From assembly GCF_964355755.1 (NCBI RefSeq), contig NC_092671.1, forward strand, positions 35,295,304 through 35,359,303: a stretch of 64,000 bases of DNA, read 5' to 3'. This stretch comes from Antedon mediterranea. Its lineage: Eukaryota; Echinodermata; Crinoidea; Comatulida; Antedonidae. Position 1 is the first letter of the stretch, and each line of letters begins with the position of its first letter. The notes under the pieces are model-generated. The model was given only the letters and a program-made list of their open reading frames with translations, was not told the DNA's origin and made no database searches. The position numbers were made by a program, and so were the translations under genes. Below are positions 1 to 12,196 of the stretch, in pieces.

Positions 1-2027
1 TTTGGAAAGTACCCTAAAACAATCTTAATTTATTTATTGTGCGGTAAATGTCAAGTAATAAATCTATTTCAAATTTTGCGAAAAATACAGGCAGTGGTTT
101 ACCGCAAACAAACTTCTGTAAATATACTTTAGCTGTACTGTAGGTACTAAGCCTGAGTATCTTAACCCCGCATTGATAAGATGGGAAATATGAATAATCA
201 TTTATTGCTCATCATTGTCTGTGAATGTGCGATAAACAACAAAGAACATAGCTCATAACTAATCGGATGTTAAATATTTTCCTGTTGTTTGATAACCTTA
301 AATGGATCATGTAGGTATATGGCTTACTTTACACACAGACATAGCGTACAAGGAAATGTACTTTTTAGTGTTACATAGTTAAAGGCCAAGTAGGCCTAGA
401 CAAGTATTCTTTCCTATACAACATCAAACAAAGATATTTTCCCACGATCACAAAAAGCCGGTCACCTCTTCTACAAGTTTTTGACCGTGCATTTAATGTC
501 TCTATGAACAATCATAGTATAAAATATATAACAAATCACACACTCAACCTAGCTCTGTCTACACTATCAAACTCTATGTAACCAAAAAATGTTATGTGCC
601 ATTATGGACATGATGACGTCATGTCACTACTACCATGTTTGGGCACACTTTTTTGTCGAACTAGTTTGATAGTGTGGACCTAAGCTTTATATAAAAGAAT
701 TATTTATTTCATTTTACCACTTGTCTCATGGTATAAATTGATAAATTTATTCTTGTGCTTATGTGGTGCTTTCAATCCTACCGTACAAATCGAACAACAC
801 ACCATTTCAATCGGATACGTCTAGGAACAATAAAAACAACTAATTTGGAAAGCACTCAGCAGATGAGACCATGAAAACAGAGCCTCAACCTCCACCAGGG
901 TGAGACCAAGTCTCTCTTGATCAACATCAACCTTTTCCATGACATAATGACTTCAAATGTAGAGTTTAAAAATGTACAAACATGGAAAAGTATAAAATAT
1001 ACTGTTTACTAGGTGAATGTTTAAAACACAAAATGTCCACTCGTTCTTAACAAAACCATCGGTTCTGCATATATCTACTTTTTTTTATTTTACATTAAAA
1101 TTTGTTTACTGTTCTGTATATACAGTACCTTCCAAATTATGCCTATGTATGCTTTTATTTCATTTTTCTGTATATGTTACAATTGTTCTTTTAAACCTTG
1201 TAACTGGACCATTTTGAGAAGCAGCAATCCAGTCAAAAGAAAGAATAAATAAATAAAATTGGTATGACAATGTAAATATTAATACGTTAAATTTGTTAAT
1301 GTGTGACCTTCAAATCAATTTGTAAATTCTCAACAGTTAGTAAAAATCAAAATTCTGTCATTGTTTTCAGTATTAAAATTGTTTAATGAACTTGGATTAA
1401 ATTCTACAATTTGATTGGTGCGAACATCTTTAAGTTCGTCATTTATGTAACCCTGTTTACAAATCTTTAAAGAATATGATTTCCTGTCGTTTGGACAACA
1501 TAATGACTCAAAATATACTTATAAACTCAACAAAACGGAGTTAGTACAGCATAGGATCTGCCGACATACTTTAATTACTAGCTTGTATTCATCATCTTAA
1601 ATAGTTTGAGCACCATCAACATTTGTTTTTTCTCAGTAATTGTTATTAATTTCAACAAGAATACAGTACATATTTTTGTATGAGCTATAATTTTTTTTTT
1701 TTTTTAATGCCTTTCTTTGTTTGCGAGTCGCAGCGTTTTGAAATACTGGGAAGAGTGGAGGATGGGGAGGCCTAAAATTGTAAAATGACTGAACTTTTTT
1801 TTATTTTTTACATTTTATTTTATAAAATATTCAGTCTGTATATGATTGAGGATGTTCTTGAACATAATTTTTTTTTAGACCGAACGTTCAGCCCTTTGTT
1901 ACTTGATGTATCATAGAAAAATTTAAGAAAAAAAAAATCTGGTCACACTAATATTAGAAATTAATATAACTACTGTTAATTAAAAATTGAAAACATATTT
2001 TAAGAAATTAAATAATATTTAACTTAC
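1..2027. other. AT-rich sequence without recognised gene
   Basis: Apart from one palindromic MITE (551-686), I see only AT-rich DNA, homopolymer runs and a retroposon-like (AATAAATAA) tail near 1240. Short ORFs here have no coding character. If the signal-peptide exon at 2028-2085 is real, this is its first intron. Confidence 0.5.
551..686. mobile_element. Palindromic MITE, family 1 (AGCTCTGTCTACACTATCAA)
   Basis: The left end reads agctctgtctacactatcaa and the right end is its inverted complement, slightly decayed (tttgatagtgtggacctaagct). The centre carries the family hallmark, an atggtagtgata-like or gggcacatcaca-like block. There is no coding capacity. The same family recurs at 17834, 30634, 48714, 50404, 55856, 56153, 57472 and 58093. 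Confidence 0.8.
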
Positions 2028-2085
2028 CTTCTTTGGTAAATAAAACCAACGGCAATATCGTCACAATCCACATTAAATCCATCAT
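2028..2085 (-). CDS. Orphan first coding exon with signal peptide
   Basis: The minus strand reads MMDLMWIVTILPLVLFTKE and then meets a consensus donor GTAAGT (complement of 2022-2027) in phase 1. The 19 residues look like a secretory signal peptide: short start, strongly hydrophobic core, polar end. The first ATG is at 2085-2083. This suggests exon 1 of a secreted or membrane protein transcribed leftward. I could not place a second exon with confidence in 1-2020, so the rest probably lies outside the window. The family is unknown. A chance ORF next to a chance donor cannot be excluded. Confidence 0.45.
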
Positions 2086-3060
2086 GCAAGATGCAAACAA
2101 AACACTCCCGTCTTAAATCTCTCCAATTATGTGATCTTATAAAAAAACAAAAGATAAAGGTATCGCTGAGGAAATGTTCTTACTGATACAAGATCTGTGG
2201 GAATATTAAGAATCCTATAGTGACCGGTTTAATTGCTTGTTCTTCACTTTGTACCACAGGATGTAAGGTTTCATAGGCTTTATGTAAAGAAGTAAAGTAA
2301 CGCCCACAACATGGGCTATTCTCATTATAGTGAGAGGGGTGTTATATCTGCAAAATACTTTATTAATGTTAAATTAAATCAATTTTAAAGTATAAGCTCA
2401 CAACATACAATTGACAAAATAGATAAACATATACAGTATTAAGAGCAATGGTTTTTTTAAGTGTTATATTAATTAATGATTATTTACTGTATAAAACATG
2501 TACAAAGTTATAACAAATAATTTATATTGTTACCATAATTTTATTTATTATTAAGTGTCAATTGTATGATTCTTTTATTCAATCTGCAAATGAAATAACA
2601 CAAAAAAGTCAATCAATATAATTATGAATTAAATTATTGGTAGGCTTACATAATACAATGTCACATGATTTAAAACAAAACCAGTAAAAGATAAAATATT
2701 TCCATATACTAGTAATGTATCTACTGTATATATTGCATGTTGTATTTGGTCCCTAATTAGAGGAATCTTTGCTAAGGTTTTTATTTGTAAGGAGAAACCT
2801 GTAAGATTCAATACACAACACGTATGAATAAATTATTTTAAAAACAATTGGTGGCAGTCTGCATGTTTACCACACAGTGACATTACAACCGTCAAATATA
2901 AATTTAATGTACATATCTCGGTATCTTTATTCATTAAAAACAATGACATTTTAAAAATATAAAGGAAGGAACAGGTGCTGAATTGACGTATTCTTTACAA
3001 AAAAAAAGAATCACAAATTACACAAATAAAATATATCAAAAGTAAAATGTATATATAAAT

Positions 3061-3482
3061 TAAACCGGGCGGTTTGGAATTTATTTCTATGCCTGTTGTG
3101 TTTATATATATATAAAAGTATCTCTCGAGATCCCGCTCAGTGAATAAATATACTGAATTATAGATGAGGGCGTATCAATTTGATCTCTGGTGCGCGTGCG
3201 TACAACTGAGGACTAGTTGTGTTCCAACCGTACCACGCCGAGAATGTTAAAGGGTCGTTGTCCGATCGAGTTAAAGAACAATACCATGAAAGCCTCAGTG
3301 GTCTAATGGTTAGGGCAACTGCATATCAAGCAGACGGTCCGAGTTCGAGTCTCGGTTGGGGCGACTTTTTCTCATTCTCACAGATTTCCTCATCTTTATC
3401 GTTTCAAAAATTAATTAAATAATTTTCAGTGTATCACCGGGCGGTTTGGAATTTATTTCTATGCCTGTTGTGTTTATATATC
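3061..3482 (+). mobile_element. tRNA-derived mobile unit, copy 1
   Basis: This segment shares its layout with 46460-46733: a leader starting tacaactgaggactag, a tRNA-like cloverleaf (3292-3363), a T-run, a conserved trailer (cacagatttcctcatcttta) and an end block reading ccgggcggtttggaatt. The end block occurs twice here, at about 3065-3110 and 3437-3481, so two units or unit ends lie head to tail. It is probably a tRNA SINE or a dispersed tRNA-gene repeat. Confidence 0.7.
3292..3363 (+). tRNA. tRNA-like sequence, anticodon ATC (Asp-type), degenerate
   Basis: It folds as a cloverleaf: acceptor GCCTCAG with TTGGGGC, D stem GTCT/GGGC, anticodon stem ACTGC/GCAGA with an A-A mismatch, loop ATATCAA (anticodon ATC), T arm CCGAG-TTCGAGT-CTCGG. 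A T-run follows directly. Compared with the second copy at 46551 it carries several stem-weakening changes, so it is probably a pseudo-tRNA inside a SINE. Confidence 0.6.
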
Positions 3483-3757
3483 AATAAAAAAATAGAACAC
3501 CAATTATATAGTTTGTAAACTATTATTTTCTAATAATTTCATTAAGTAGAGGACAGGACTATTTTTAAATCTTTCAGCTTTTATCACAGGGATTTCGTAT
3601 TTACTTTTATTCCTTAAAGTTGCATTGATGAAACATTTTTTGATTTTGGTAGCCAGTGATTAAAACATTCATTTTTGTGCTTACTTTTTTTGCAAAACGT
3701 ATGCACAGGTTGGTCCTGCGTTGAGACTGGCTCTCTAAATGTTTTTGGCAAGAATAA

Positions 3758-4684
3758 CGCCCGTATTCTTAAACCGGACTTTAGTCATAGTTCGAAGTTC
3801 GACTTGGAAAAGTCGTAGTTCGAGCTATTACTTCAAATTCGATTCAAAAACGAAGTAGTCAAAGTTTGCAGTTCGACTTAATGAAGTCGAGCTTTTAGTC
3901 GAGTTGCACACGTCTGGGTAACAAAGGCTATACATTGGCCAATGACAAGAGAGTATTGCGGAAGCAGACGAAATTTTGCGCATTGATATCACTTTCCATT
4001 TCTTACAACACTTTTTACGCATCAGGACTATATACATGAAAAATAATTTTAATCGTTAATTATTAGAACAATATCAGTATTAATTTAACAGTGAAGTATA
4101 TTTGATTAACAACAAATAAAATCTTAAAAATATATTTAGGAACCATGGCGGTACGGTAACTTTTATATTTTCTAGGCCCCCAACAAACTATGATCGCCAC
4201 GAACCACGCACTTCATAGCGTGACAAGAAAGCGCTAGGCCCCCTAAACATTCCATCGCGTGGTGAATTGCCGCATCTCCCATTGTCGCTATGGCGTGACG
4301 TAGCTCAAGTCGGACTTGCGCGAAGAAAATAATGTAATTTGTATACAGTTGTAAATAAAGATGATTTTCATTATTATAATTTATACCAATGTATATTTAA
4401 TTAAGCTAATATAAATATAGATATTTCATTCTTCAATATCTGGCCAATATAACAACTCAATGACTGTTACGTTTTTTATAAACATCGTTTAAAAACCATT
4501 TAGTCGACCATTTAGTCTGCCCTCTCCAGGACTAAAAAAATCGATCAAAATCCGTCTCGATTTAGTCGAGGTTGGCCTGATTTAGTCGGTGATTTAGTTG
4601 AAGTTCGGTTTATGAATTAAAATGACGTCATTTTTTTAGTTTTAGCTCGAACTACGACTAAAGTCCGGTTTAAGAATACGGGCG
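3758..4684. mobile_element. Non-autonomous DNA transposon, Harbinger-like, 3-bp TAA target duplication
   Basis: The terminal inverted repeats start cgcccgtattcttaaaccgg and run about 25 bp or more. The element is flanked on both sides by TAA (3755-3757 and 4685-4687). A 3-bp TWA duplication is typical of PIF/Harbinger. The 927-bp interior has no transposase ORF. Near both ends there are further degenerate inverted copies of a 'gttcgaactacgact'-like motif. Confidence 0.75.
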
Positions 4685-4687
4685 TAA

Positions 4688-5580
4688 ATCTACAAATATG
4701 TTTTTGCTCCATTTCAAGTGAAACATCAATTTTTACTGAAAGATATGATACCATACAGGGTAAGTAGATTCTAAAGTAAGGCGAATATACTGTAGCCCAA
4801 GTCAACACTTAATAATTCTTTTTTGTTAAAACAAAATTCTTTTAATTTTCTTAGCATAAACATTGTTTTATTTGCTTTTTTTTTATCATTTGGTCAACGT
4901 GGTTATCTCATTTAATTTTGCACACTAGTACTCTACATTTGATAATGTATTTTTATTTGTCGATGGCGAAATGTGAACATTGTGGTACATATAATTATTT
5001 TGTTTCATTTTATGGATTGCGATAGGTAAACAAATATGGTAAAATATAAACAATTATTATACATTAACAAAACGTGTAGCTGAATAAACAAATAATAATG
5101 TTATTTATTTACCTCTAAAGGAAGTTGTCACAGGTCTAGAATATCACACTTTCCTTTACAGTCTTTCTAATTGTTCCTTAACTACTTCAGGATATGATAG
5201 AGTATTTGTAGGTACTGTACATCATCTCTTTTTATCCACAACCGAAGTGTTGGTTGAACCACAAATATAAAATCTAGTAGGCCTGAAAAAACCCTCCAAA
5301 ATTAGTCATTGTCATGGTTGTGTCATACTTGTTCTGTCCTGAAAAGCGCACCATGTGGTTATATTTATATTTTATTTGTAAAATATAATCTATTCAAATT
5401 ATCATATCAATTATCATTTTTTTTTTTTTTAAGAATAAAGAAATTTAGACTGTAGTTTTATAAATGTTTTCTTGGTATAATGGAGTTACATAATTCAAAA
5501 CCAAAAGTTAAAAAGTGTAAAAACTTTGTTGGTGTGTGAATATAAAGAAGAGGAAAAAGGAATGGATAGGGGAACACATC
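4688..5580. other. AT-rich sequence, nothing recognised
   Basis: I see only poly-T/poly-A tracts and AT-rich DNA. There are no conserved protein segments, structured RNA or clear repeat ends. Confidence 0.4.
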
Positions 5581-5582
5581 AT

Positions 5583-5770
5583 CTGAGCTTATGATGCTTG
5601 GCTACCAATCCAAGGATCCTGGGTTCTAAGACCTGTTATATGTCATGATTTTTTCTAATGAAAAATTACAACTCCACTCTCAAAGACTTGTAATAAGATT
5701 TTGTTTTTGTAGAGCATCTTGTGTATATTTTATGTATATGTATCTTGTGACTGGAATTGCCACCTTTAAG
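5583..5770 (+). mobile_element. Decayed tRNA-derived SINE, family C
   Basis: The stretch atgatgcttggctaccaatc, a ggttctaagacc B-box remnant and the body (acaactccactctcaaagac, then cttgtaataagattttg, then gtagagcatcttgt) match the reverse-strand copy at 24715-24955. The tRNA-like head is degenerate. Confidence 0.65.
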
Positions 5771-6186
5771 ATGGATGTAAATGAATTCGCTTATGGATCC
5801 TTGGCGAACTTGCCTAAATATATCAGAACAAAAACAATCGGGGTTGCAATGCAGTAATTGATATCCATTCTTTTATAATGAAATTGAAATTATGAAACTA
5901 ATAATAGTTCAACAAGTAGGCCTACTTACTAGTACTCGTCTTGAATAAAAGGCACAGTTCAAGAAAATATTTCTAGGCTAGACCGAGGCTTACACATCCT
6001 GTAAAATGTAATAAAGATATATAAAATCATAAATATAGTTAATAGGCTCACTACATAAACCACAGAGTTGAATGACCAAAACTCATTACGAAATGATGTT
6101 TTAATTTGATAATTCAAAGAAATAGGCCTACCTTTTACCATTTAAAAAAAAATTGAAATATAGTCTAGGCCTAGGCCTAGCGGATT

Positions 6187-7300
6187 AGGCCAACTTCGGC
6201 CACAGACAATTTCGGCCACAGACAATATTACTACCATATCTATGGAACGCCCATAGTGCCATTGATAGGGGAACAATGAGACACGACAATGTAATACAGG
6301 ATTATCGATTTCATTGCGTTTTACTTTTGTTTTTACACAGGAAAACACGGACACAGACAAACTTGGCAATTAATTAAATAATTAATAATGAAAATAAAAT
6401 ACTAACACGTATTTTATAGCTAGGTGGCATGAGATAAGAAACGAAGAATTACGTAGATACCGATATTTCAGAGTACAAAAAATACAATACGGTTGAAATT
6501 AAAATGTATAGTTTTTACAAATAAAAGAAATGAATTGAATGAGGCCTAAGTGATACTAATTGTATGTACATTTTTCTATAAATATAAAACGAATTGAAGT
6601 ACGTATTACTCATTTTGTTTGTACTGTATTTTGACATGTTAAAATATGTTAAATGCATATCGCCGCAAATTACTCGATTATTATTTTTATGTTGGGTCTG
6701 ATATGTTCGTTTTATTTATGCACCTGTGTTCTTAAGACATGACCTGAGCTCCATGATAAAACATTTAATTACTCCTGTGTTGTATTAAAAACCAATCAAA
6801 TGAAGACGACAAAGTTTTATTAAATTTATTTTTTTTTATCACTAATTTTCTTCTTGATTCTGCTTGTATTGATGTGTGAGTTCCTGATATTCCTCTTTGT
6901 TCCTTAGGTCACCTAAGCAATGGAAGGAAAAACGTTTTAATTAAATTTCTTTTTTTTTCTTAGCATTTCTATTTCTTTTTTCATAGCCAAACTATTAATA
7001 CGTCTGTACTAAGAGAGTATTTAACTGTGTCACTGACAGTTGAATTTGTTTTTCACCAAGACTCCATGATATAACTAAACTGGAATGGAAACAACAAATC
7101 TAATAAATGCAAATTGTAGTGGAATAACGTTAAGAATGATAACACTGTAATGGTAGTAATCGTCATAAAAAATACTATCCAACAAAGCATGAGATGCGAT
7201 AACTAATAGCAAAAACAATAGCACGGTCTAATATATGCGTGAATGGCGCGCCATAGAAATCTGTTGTGGCCGAAACTGTCTGTGGCCGAAACGGTCATAT
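6187..7300. mobile_element. Candidate TIR element with doubled ttcggccacagacaa ends
   Basis: At 6195-6228 the motif ttcggccacagacaa occurs twice in tandem. At about 7262-7294 its inverted complement (ctgtggccgaaa) occurs twice in tandem. The 1.1 kb between is AT-rich and non-coding. Paired, doubled and inverted ends suggest a non-autonomous DNA element, but I could not define a target duplication. Confidence 0.45.
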
Positions 7301-10300
7301 GCTGGCCTAGCTAGGCATAGAGATTAGAATGAAGGAAATGATTTTGCTTGAATTTGTTTTGTGTCAAATGGGATGGTTGCAAAAAAGAAGCCTTCTTGCC
7401 AAAAATAAGTATAGGCTATTTACAACCAAAAGTTGAAGATGTTTAGTTTTTTTTATTAATAAGGACCATGACTCTAGCTAGGCCTAGGCCTAGAGTATTG
7501 CCAAAATAAGTAAACAGACGATCGGGACTGGTCAACGCCTAAAGACTATGGACCTATAAATTAGTCCATGCTAGCTATTGCTGAGACAAGCGAAGCGCGA
7601 AATTCAAGTTGTCGTGGAATACACGCTTATTAATATTAGTAAGATATATGAGAGTACATTTTTCATTATATTGGAGAATAAGTTGTGGATTATTGTTTAA
7701 AAAAATAACTCAAAAATCCAGCTTACGTACGTGCTACCAAGTACTATGGCTAAGTAGATTTCCTTCCTTTCACCACCAACCAGCAGACGTGTGGGAGAGA
7801 GCTGAGAGAACTGTGTGAGCCACTCGTCGGCATGTGGTTCGTTATGACGTCATACGCGAGTAAAAAGGTTAAAGACCGAATTCAAAAACAAGATAGGGGA
7901 AATCCCCTAAATGGAAGATTCCATAGTGAGTTTCTTAATTTTCGCGCTCTTCGATAAAAATTGTTCCCCTCGTGACCTGCCGTCATAATTTAAACGCCTG
8001 TGATTGGTCAATACCCAACAAACGAGTCGTCCCGTCGGGTGAAAATTAAACATGTTTAATATGCTCACGACGACCTAAAACAACCCCCGACGCTATCTCA
8101 CGATAGATTCAACTCAGACAGCACGGACGAGTCAAGTCCAGACAAGACACAATAGTAGGGGCCCGAGGCCGGCTTTATGGGTAAGTGTAAACACATTGCG
8201 GGCTAAAAAGAAAGCCGGCGTCGGGGCGACTTCGGGCCGGCTAAGAAATCGTCGATGAAGTGTAAATGGGGTCAAAGTAGAACTAGGAAGCCTCTATTGT
8301 TGTAAATCATCGCAATCATTATGTATAATTCAAATATTTAATGATAACTCTATACTGTAATTCAGTGGCGTAACAGGCGGGGGAAGAGGGCGGAATACCC
8401 CCTGGCAGATTTTACCGGGTTGAGAAGCGTTCGATCGGGCTGGGTAACAAGTCAAAAAAATAAAATAAAATACAAAGAAGGGATAGAAGAAAGAAAAAGA
8501 AAGAAAATATAAGATAAGAATAAAATATACGATATATGATATGGCTTCAAATGAGTCACAGTGCAGTACTGTATGATATTCAAGTAAGATGATATGAAAT
8601 ACACAAAATCCTGACTGACAACTCGTGGGAAGACGCACTGCTTATCAGTACATTAAAATGCGGTCAGTTGACTGTGGTTTTTGGCGTCTTTTATCTAAGC
8701 CGCCATCGCGGGCATCTCATACACAATTGTGACGCTGTGCTGTGCGTGTGAGGCCACCTTAAAAAAATACACTCCTACTAATCGTATGTAACGCGCTAGC
8801 GATCAGCAAAACGAACGTACTTTCGTGGCTGGCTGTCGCTCCAATACTCAATCTTTCACAGGCCCGTAACCAGGTGGGATCGGGGGATCGTACCCCCCGC
8901 TGAACAGCGAGTTCCGCTTGTCCTCCCACTTTTTTTTTGCTGGGCACTACAGGCCTAGTCAAGCCTTAATCTATATATAAATTTACGTAAGGGCAAAATT
9001 AGATAAATCGCGGTTTATTTCTGGAATTTTTACTCGATGGTATATAAAGTTGGTTCGTACTTTCGGTACTGATTTTAACCATCTGATGTAACCATGTTTA
9101 CTAATTAAATTGAGTTAGATAATTAGTTATTGACAATTAAAACGAATTTAGGTTCAACGATTTGCCCCAAATAGGGGTGTTTCGTGGTCGTGGTATGCAC
9201 TGTCTAATGGATGTCCAACTTGAAAAATACCCGCAGACAATAATGCGAGGATGCTTCGCATTTTCCTATCTCCTCCTACGATAATTGTTTTTAATAGCTG
9301 AAAACCGGTTGAACAGCTCGAGTACAGCATCATAATGTTGAAGACAGGCCGATTTTCTTTAAAAAATACTATTTTGATAGATTAAATATACGATTATACA
9401 AATGTATTGATTTGCGATGAATGGAACATCCCAATCTCTCAGTCTGCCAGAGACAAGTAGGTAAATTTATGAGCCCTTGGTTTAACACATAATAAATGGT
9501 AGGTAAATATATGGGTCCTTTGAGAATAAACTTGCAATACTTTGACAATACTGTAAATACCTATTAACTATTTTTGGTCCACATTTGAATCGAGCATTTC
9601 TTACTGTGAATGTTCGTACTGTTAGATGTAATATAAAATATATACAAATAAACTTTATTACTGAGATTGTGGATAGGCTCTACTGTTAGATATACAAATA
9701 AACTTTATACTGACAGTTCCTTCTCAACGTTTGTATTAATTAATAATTACCAAAAATATAAACGTCGTAGTGATGTATCGTGACATGTACTTTAATATTT
9801 CAATCGATTGTGACAGTTTTAACAAAGTATTAAATCGCAAATGTTTTACTGTATTTAGAGGTATATTATTTATAGGCCTATAAAACATGAAAAAAAATAT
9901 ATTTAAAAATTGTTCCTCTTTGTACCTATCCGCTTTCCCATCCCTCAACCCTAATGTTACATACAAAACACAAATTCAAAAATTTGGACTCATTTTGTGG
10001 TAAGTTTCTCCTTCGGAAGTAATTCCCAGGGTGCTAATTTTAGTTGACTACATCAATCATCGTGTCTATTTATTCGTTTCTGTAAACGACAATGTATTAT
10101 AGTCCTGCGGTACGTACATTTGAAATCGCCAGTTTTGTTACGCTGAAATTATTGTGTATACGAGAACCATCTGTGGGCACGACCTAGATGGTACGCTCGC
10201 TTCGCTCGCGTACCATCTAGTAAATTTAATTAATATAAATCGACATAAGAATATAAAGTATATTTTAACTAAAATATAAAAACCTAACACTAAATTTACA

Positions 10301-10620
10301 AGATAAATTCTATTTGATAATTGCTGAACATCGTGGTCATCGTGGTTCTGGAGCTCGCCGTACACAGAGCATAGTTGTTTGCTGGACATAAAAGGGTATT
10401 CCCCTACACAGGTCGTGGCGTGCGTGTGACGTGCCCAGCCAGCTGCTTGATAGTATAGAGAGAAAGCATGCAGCTCACGCAAGTGCAAGATGCAATGGGT
10501 GAGTGAATTCAGGGATCATCTTAATTCCATGGTTTGTTACCTAAACACCGCATGATGGTGAATATGCCTGTTAAAGTCTCAATGATACGATCCCTTAATG
10601 TACCATGTTGTTGCTAGGAG
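7301..10620. other. Repeat-rich non-coding stretch
   Basis: It holds a segment at about 8010-8140 related to the palindromic MITE at 51353-51588 (shared caaacgagtcgtcccgtcgg-like and aaattaaacatgtttaa blocks). A hAT-type end 'cagtggcgtaac' lies near 8363. A 'caggcccgtaaccagg' end near 8862 resembles the element at 24971. The rest is AT-rich. No coding exon is supported. Confidence 0.5.
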
Positions 10621-10622
10621 GC

Positions 10623-11222
10623 TTAAAGCTCAGGTACAGGCATGAATTTTAAATATAATATTTGGTTAATTGTACATAAATCAAATATTTGTAACAGAAA
10701 TCAAGACGAAAAAACATAAATTTTCCTTAATATGGTCAAATACAAAATTTTGCAAAATTCTTCCATAAAAACCAGGAAGACTTTTTTTCAGTAGTTAGGT
10801 AGTAAACCTAATGTAATAACATGTCTGGTGACTCCCTAGAAGGTGAAAAAAGATGGTGGATATACAGTGGATAATTTTTGCTATAGCATGAAAATAAAAA
10901 TCTGAAGTTGAATAAAAATACCAGAAATGTAATATTCAAGTTATATTACCTATATTTAGTCATCTGACAACATTTTTTACCACACTGTTTATTTTTCATA
11001 GCTTTTTAAAATTCCTCTCTATTTACAAAATTTGTGTACAAAAGAATAGAGATTTTACTGTGTAATTTAAACTATCCCCCCACTGATAAGAAAGTGCTTA
11101 TTTTCAACAAGCTTGTGTAACACAAATTAAATGCCAAAAATTATGAAACATATGGGAAACTATAGATCGATAATTATTGGAATGTATGATCAATAGAAAT
11201 TTTTTTCCCGCACCTGGCCTTT
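10623..11222. mobile_element. TTAA-type non-autonomous transposon, AGG(C/T)CAGGTGCGGG ends
   Basis: The left end ttaaagctcaggtacaggca and right end cgcacctggcctttaa are diverged inverted repeats next to TTAA. A related single end occurs near 41566 (aaaggctaggtgcgggca). The interior is AT-rich and non-coding. TTAA targets are typical of Kolobok and piggyBac elements. The superfamily assignment is inference. Confidence 0.5.
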
Positions 11223-11639
11223 AAAGGGAGGAGGGATCTAGCTAGTTTCGGTCGGCAAGAGAATGCCGTCCTCTGACAATTTAAGGTCGGCAATAAGGTC
11301 GGCAATTGAAATTCGTTGGCTGGAAATTACACCAAATTATATAGTTCATAAACAAAAGAGATTAGCCGGAAATGCGATTTGCGGCCATACATAGGCCTAT
11401 AGAGAGAAAAAAAAAATTGAGGGTATGGTTCCACTAAACAACTTAACGATCCACCCCGCCGTCAAACCTGGTTACGGCCGGCCCTGTTTCAGTCTTCTAA
11501 CCGGAAAAATTACTACCTTTGCCAGGTGCGGATCCAATGTTAGATTGGGTTTTCACGTGTTCAAATGTTATGTCACCTGTGTTTTTAACGGTGGAAAATG
11601 TACGATCATTTTGCTGATTGCTGTGCAATAAATGGGAGT

Positions 11640-11860
11640 GTTATTTCCAGGCCAACTACTACTAGTTGGAGGCGCCATTTATCATGAATTTTATGTGTGA
11701 GAGTACCATTTCCGACGATCTAGGGGTGTCATTTACCAAAATTCCCCGGGGGGGGGGGGTGCTGTGGCTCAAGTACTTGGTGTCTGGAAGGATCAGCCCC
11801 TCTTTCCCCCCCCCCCCTTCCCCCCTGACAAGACCCCTTGTTACGCGGCTGCTGTAATTT
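11640..11860. mobile_element. Fragment of a G/C-homopolymer element related to 24971-26046
   Basis: The block 'gatctaggggtgtcattta' followed by a long G run and a C run matches 25905-26000. A matching terminus (cctggttacggccggccctg) lies just upstream near 11467-11487. It is probably a truncated copy of the same DNA transposon. Confidence 0.5.
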
Positions 11861-11888
11861 GGGGTTTGATTTTTAATCGTTTTAACAG

Positions 11889-11985
11889 TATTTTAACATT
11901 GGCCTATTAACCATATTTTAACATTGGCCTATTAACCATATTTTATCATTGGCCTATTAACCGTATTTTATCATAGGCCTATAGC
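11889..11985. repeat. Short tandem repeat, about 28-bp unit
   Basis: About four units of a 'ttttaacattggcctattaaccata' type are in tandem. The last ones are diverged and end in taggcctata. Confidence 0.8.
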
Positions 11986-12106
11986 TGTTTTGTAATTTGT
12001 AGTTGTATTGTTTTTAATGATGTCTTAATTATGCCAAGCAAAAACAAACTTCCATTTTAAGTGGACCAATAACCTTTCTTGAAATTATAAATTCTTTTAT
12101 TTGCAG

Positions 12107-12196
12107 AAATCAAAACCAAAGTTATTGTATGGTGCTGAGGAAAGTTTGCAACATAAATATTGTTACAACTGTGGTAAAGAAGGCCACTTGGGTTAT
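12107..12196 (+). CDS. ZCCHC7: ZCCHC7-like exon with zinc knuckle CYNCGKEGH
   Basis: The acceptor is TTTGCAG and the donor GTATGT. It encodes 30 in-frame codons, both ends in phase 0. It contains the first two Cys and the His of the knuckle. The last Cys comes from the next exon. Reading into the intron would also give a Cys in the right place, by coincidence. Confidence 0.7.

Noticed and set aside
860-945. Possible minus-strand exon (VMEKVDVDQERLGLTLVEVE)
   Set aside because: Open for about 30 codons but no convincing acceptor, and no family recognised. Too weak to link to the signal-peptide exon.
8330-8638. 102-codon minus-strand ORF, Phe/Leu-rich
   Set aside because: Low-complexity AT-rich translation with a purine-rich tract on the other strand. 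No homology or splice context.
10465-10500. Possible first exon MQLTQVQDAMG with a GTGAGT donor upstream of the ZCCHC7-like gene
   Set aside because: Its phase (1) leads to a stop when joined to the exon at 12107. No other support.
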